Shown one piece after another: positions 61,733-64,000 of a stretch of DNA of 64,000 bases; positions within the stretch are counted from its first letter, which is position 1, and each line of letters opens with the position of its first letter. This DNA is from Pedobacter duraquae (GTDB lineage: Bacteria; Bacteroidota; Bacteroidia; Sphingobacteriales; Sphingobacteriaceae). Under the pieces are notes generated by a model that did not search any database, had not been told where the DNA came from, and worked only from the letters and a program-made list of their open reading frames with translations. The stretch is taken from positions 60,536-124,535 of the forward strand of contig NZ_SNWM01000008.1 of assembly GCF_004362245.1 (NCBI RefSeq). The letters run 5' to 3'. The position numbers and the translations under genes are program-made.

Positions 61733-61762
61733 AAAATTGTATTGTGCACAATGTATATTTGT
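61731..61762 (+). promoter_or_regulatory. ohrR promoter and OhrR-type operator
   Basis: TATATTTG (61754-61761) is a full -7 match. The perfect palindrome ATTGTGCACAAT (61741-61752) sits just before it, and ACAAA/TTTGT at the outer edges extend the dyad to 32 bp. OhrR-type repressors bind AT-rich dyads of this kind, so autorepression is likely. Confidence 0.6.
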
Positions 61763-61778
61763 CCTTTAGAATTTTGAA

Positions 61779-62198
61779 ATGGAAGATTTGTTAAAATTGG
61801 AGCATCAGGTATGTTTTCCTGTGTATGCTTTTTCCCGGGAAATTACCAGTCTTTACCGGCCGTTGCTGGACGAGATGGATCTTACGTATCCACAATATTT
61901 AGTGATGCTGGTGTTGTGGGAAGAGAAGGAGCAGACCGTAAATCAGTTGGGCGAAAAATTACATCTTGACAGCGGAACACTAACTCCGCTATTGAAAAGA
62001 CTAGTCTTGAAAGGTCTGGTTGGCAGGATTCGAAGCAAAATAGATGAACGTGTGGTCTTAATATCTTTAACCGAACTGGGCGTGGGAATGAGAGCAAAAG
62101 CACAATGCATCCCAGGTAAGATCATGGAAACTATGGGACTTTCTATAGATGAACTGCTAGTATTGAAGGGAATTATTAATAAAGTTCTCGCTAAGTAA
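61779..62198 (+). CDS. ohrR: MarR-family organic hydroperoxide regulator OhrR
   Basis: 139 residues. The reactive cysteine is Cys12 in LEHQVCFPVYAFSRE; a second Cys110 (KAQCIPGK) would allow the two-cysteine disulfide mode. The winged HTH reads VNQLGEKLHLDSGTLTPLLKRL with the wing RSKIDERVV. Organic peroxides oxidise Cys12 and release DNA. It precedes ohr by 31 bp in the same direction and has a strong palindrome upstream. Confidence 0.92.
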   Translation: MEDLLKLEHQVCFPVYAFSREITSLYRPLLDEMDLTYPQYLVMLVLWEEKEQTVNQLGEKLHLDSGTLTPLLKRLVLKGLVGRIRSKIDERVVLISLTELGVGMRAKAQCIPGKIMETMGLSIDELLVLKGIINKVLAK

Positions 62199-62229
62199 CA
62201 TTCAAATAAATAAACTCAAATATTAAATA

Positions 62230-62652
62230 ATGAAAGTATTGTATACAGCAGCAGCGACTGCTACAGGAGGCCGGAATGGTCAGGTAAAAAGTGATAACGG
62301 TGTTTTAGCTATTGAAGTAAGGATGCCTAAAGCACTGGGTGGTTCTAATGATGATTATACGAATCCGGAACAATTATTTGCAGGTGGTTACGCTGCTTGT
62401 TTTGATAGTGCACTAAACCTGGTTATAAAACAAGGAAAGTATGAGGCTGGTGAAACTAGTGTTACTGCACAGGTAAGCCTTGGGCAGATCGATAATGGCG
62501 GTTTTGGATTGTCCGTTGAACTTGACATCAATATTCCTAATGTAGAGCTTGCTCAGGCTGAGGAGTTGGCAGAAAAGGCACATCAGATATGTCCTTATTC
62601 AAATGCAACCCGTGGAAATATAGCGGTGAAGATATCAGTAACAAACAATTAG
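62230..62652 (+). CDS. ohr: Organic hydroperoxide resistance protein, Ohr/OsmC family
   Basis: 140 residues. The two active-site cysteines are Cys57 (GGYAACFDSAL) and Cys121 (HQICPYSNATRGN). It reduces organic hydroperoxides using dihydrolipoyl or similar thiols. The order ohrR-ohr matches the classical control unit. The following nitroreductase gene starts 38 bp later. Confidence 0.96.
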   Translation: MKVLYTAAATATGGRNGQVKSDNGVLAIEVRMPKALGGSNDDYTNPEQLFAGGYAACFDSALNLVIKQGKYEAGETSVTAQVSLGQIDNGGFGLSVELDINIPNVELAQAEELAEKAHQICPYSNATRGNIAVKISVTNN

Positions 62653-62690
62653 TCGCCACTGGCGTTTTTGATCATAAAATAAATTTGACT

Positions 62691-63326
62691 ATGTCATTAT
62701 TAGAATCACTACAGTGGAGATATGCCACTAAAAAATATAATCCCGCAAAGAAAGTTAGTCAGGAGGATATTGACAAAATTGTAGAGGCGGCCAGGTTGGC
62801 GCCAACCTCTTCTGGTTTACAGCAATTCAGGGTTTTGGTGGTATCCAATCAGGATATCAAGAATAAGTTGAGTCCGACGGTGCTTAACCCTGAGGTTATG
62901 GTGGATTGTTCGCACGTGTTGGTATTTGCAGCCTGGGACCGTTATACTGAAGAACGCATTGATCAGATTTATGCCCGTACAACAGATGAAAGAGATTTAC
63001 CACGCGGCAGGTTTGACAGTTATACGGATAAAATAAAAGGATTGTACCTGCCGGAAACAGCAGAAGAAAATTTTGTTCACACCGCCCGTCAGTCTTACAT
63101 AGGTTTTGCAATGGCTATTGCGATGGCTGCAGAGTTGAAGATTGATAGCACACCTGCTGAGGGTTTTGATAGTGCTTTAGTAGATGAGGTTCTGGATTTG
63201 AAAGCTAAAGGATTGAAAAGTGTTACGCTGTTATATTTAGGCTATCGGGATGCAGAAGGTGATTGGTTGGCCAGCATGAAAAAGGTGCGTAATCCAACTG
63301 AAGAGTTTGCCATCGAATATAAGTAG
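62691..63326 (+). CDS. NAD(P)H-dependent nitroreductase-like FMN protein
   Basis: 211 residues of the NfsB-type nitroreductase family: N-terminal WRYATKKYNPAKKVS, FMN-contact APTSSGLQQFRV and the family end YRDAEGDWLASMKKVR. It reduces nitro compounds, quinones or similar with NAD(P)H. The frame opens at 62589 inside ohr, but MSLLESLQWRY at 62691 is the family start. Position after ohr suggests shared peroxide- or electrophile-response expression. A hairpin follows. Confidence 0.88.
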   Translation: MSLLESLQWRYATKKYNPAKKVSQEDIDKIVEAARLAPTSSGLQQFRVLVVSNQDIKNKLSPTVLNPEVMVDCSHVLVFAAWDRYTEERIDQIYARTTDERDLPRGRFDSYTDKIKGLYLPETAEENFVHTARQSYIGFAMAIAMAAELKIDSTPAEGFDSALVDEVLDLKAKGLKSVTLLYLGYRDAEGDWLASMKKVRNPTEEFAIEYK

Positions 63327-63355
63327 GTAGGACTTTTAAATCAGTAGTAACTAAT

Positions 63356-63393
63356 AACGGCTGTATCATCTTCCAGTAGATGACGCAGCCGTT
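63356..63393. terminator. Hairpin after the nitroreductase gene
   Basis: AACGGCTG (63356-63363)/CAGCCGTT (63386-63393) with inner TCATCT/AGATGA. A strong stem, but only a weak T-rich tail on either side, so termination is likely but not certain. Confidence 0.5.
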
Positions 63394-63440
63394 GTAGCTT
63401 TATAATAATTATAGCTTTCTTTTCATGCTGTAGGCTCGAC

Positions 63441-63590
63441 TTAGCTTGTGTGCATAACAAGAATCTTAGATGCTTTACGTAGGGAAGATTCAACGCTGGT
63501 GACGCCGATCGTTGTTTTTACTGATATAGTATGTAATGCAGTCAGCCAATTTTTAGGATATTTTGAATTAATATCAGGTAATACGCGACC
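63441..63590 (-). pseudogene. Minus-strand gene remnant
   Basis: 49 codons of protein-like sequence (NSKYPKNWLTALHTISVKT, then SVESSLRKASKILVMHTS) ending in TAA, without a start codon and preceded by two in-frame stops. The upstream frame shifts with another sensible stretch (KSEYPAPEI), which suggests decay. I do not recognise the family. Confidence 0.35.
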
Positions 63591-63830
63591 CTATCAATGA
63601 ACTTTTCTTCTTTTTTTCGATTACTGTGGTGCTTTCATCTTAGATTTCCGGAGCTGGGTATTCGCTTTTTGTGATTTTATCTTCAACGTTATTATAGTAT
63701 AAACGTTCTTGAAAGATTAATAAAAGTCGATAAACCAAAGATTGATACGTTTTGTTTAAAATAATTCAAATTTCTTTTGTTTGAGAGACAGGGCATTAGG
63801 GTTGTGTGTTAGTTAAAGGTTAACAATAAG

Positions 63831-63861
63831 TTTGGTGGGCGGGAATATTTTCCTACTTTTG
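63831..63861 (+). promoter_or_regulatory. Strong stable-RNA-type promoter at the right edge
   Basis: TTTG (63831-63834), 19 bp, TACTTTTG (63854-63861), followed by CATCCCGC, the GC-rich start seen at Bacteroidota rRNA promoters. About 140 nt of A-rich leader remain, with CAAAAAAGATT repeated at 63966 and 63985. Probably leads into an rRNA operon beyond the window; no 16S sequence is present here. Confidence 0.55.
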
Positions 63862-64000
63862 CATCCCGCTTGGGAGCAAGGGGAACACGGTTTGATATTG
63901 AGTGAGATTTGAAATAAGGGTAGAAAAAGTTGATGCTGGGTGTTTTAAACACTGAAAATAAAAATCAAAAAAGATTTGCAGAAACAAAAAAGATTCCTAC

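Larger units (their letters stand above)
61369..61778. other. Non-coding stretch between the transglycosylase and ohrR
   Basis: About 410 bp. It holds a terminator (61416-61447), four AGTCYAC direct repeats (61463-61502), a weak minus-strand frame (61532-61732) and the ohrR promoter/operator (61731-61762). The rest shows nothing I recognise. Confidence 0.7.
63327..64000. other. Right-end non-coding stretch
   Basis: About 670 bp. It contains a hairpin after the nitroreductase gene (63356-63393), a minus-strand gene remnant (63441-63590) and a strong promoter with leader at the edge (63831-64000). No intact protein gene or tRNA is seen. Confidence 0.7.

Noticed and set aside
1..64000. tRNA genes and intact insertion sequences
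   Set aside because: No tRNA-like GGTTCRANYCC arm with acceptor pairing and no transposase gene could be recognised by eye; a tRNA scan would be decisive.

Overview
The window looks like chromosomal DNA of a Bacteroidota bacterium, most likely Sphingobacteriaceae and Pedobacter-like. Evidence: type IX secretion gliding-type C-terminal domains, PorP/SprF proteins, TTG/TAnnTTTG promoters with little Shine-Dalgarno use, HigB/HigA, DUF4292, tandem TatA genes and a GAF/PAS kinase-rich gene set. Genus is inferred from gene content only.

Region 1 (1-23.6 kb) holds a three-gene surface cassette present twice in tandem: a divergent regulator (Crp-type sensor and HTH fused to an AraC HTH), a giant secreted adhesin of about 3,060-3,100 residues, and a PorP/SprF outer-membrane partner. 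The adhesins share the C-terminal sorting domain but differ in front. The first has five Ig-like domains, each with a six-bladed propeller inserted in one loop. The second has an Asp-box propeller, one such nested domain, one intact Ig of the same type and 13 MBG/YGX repeats. Behind the second cassette is a gene-free stretch with a candidate minus-strand small RNA and a gene remnant.

Region 2 (23.6-42.6 kb) is signalling and metabolism: a GAF-PAS kinase, single-domain receiver, PLP aminotransferase and an FAD monooxygenase-DsbA fusion in one tight operon; a lipoprotein esterase; a GH88 hydrolase next to a hybrid kinase with receiver and Hpt; a convergent sigma-54 response regulator; a small secreted PepSY-like protein; dxs; glyA followed by a large hybrid kinase; and a higBA toxin-antitoxin pair.

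Region 3 (42.8-49.2 kb, minus strand) contains comF, rlmN, an RsuA/RluB-type pseudouridine synthase, a DinB-like protein, an FkbM methyltransferase, a WYL regulator and an M23 lipoprotein. Several of these genes have perfect inverted repeats against or over their start codons.

Region 4 (49.3-61.4 kb, plus strand) is a long co-directional run: anti-sigma-like cupin protein, amidohydrolase, nitronate monooxygenase, acylphosphatase, flippase, dut, TPR protein, DUF4292 lipoprotein, EnvC-like protein, two TatA, gatA and a LysM lytic transglycosylase, closed by a terminator. This is mostly envelope and housekeeping work.

Region 5 (61.4-64 kb) has a stretch with four AGTCCAC-type repeats at 11-bp spacing, then ohrR-ohr-nitroreductase (organic peroxide defence), a degraded reading frame, and at the right edge a strong promoter of the kind that drives stable RNA, probably an rRNA operon beginning beyond the window.
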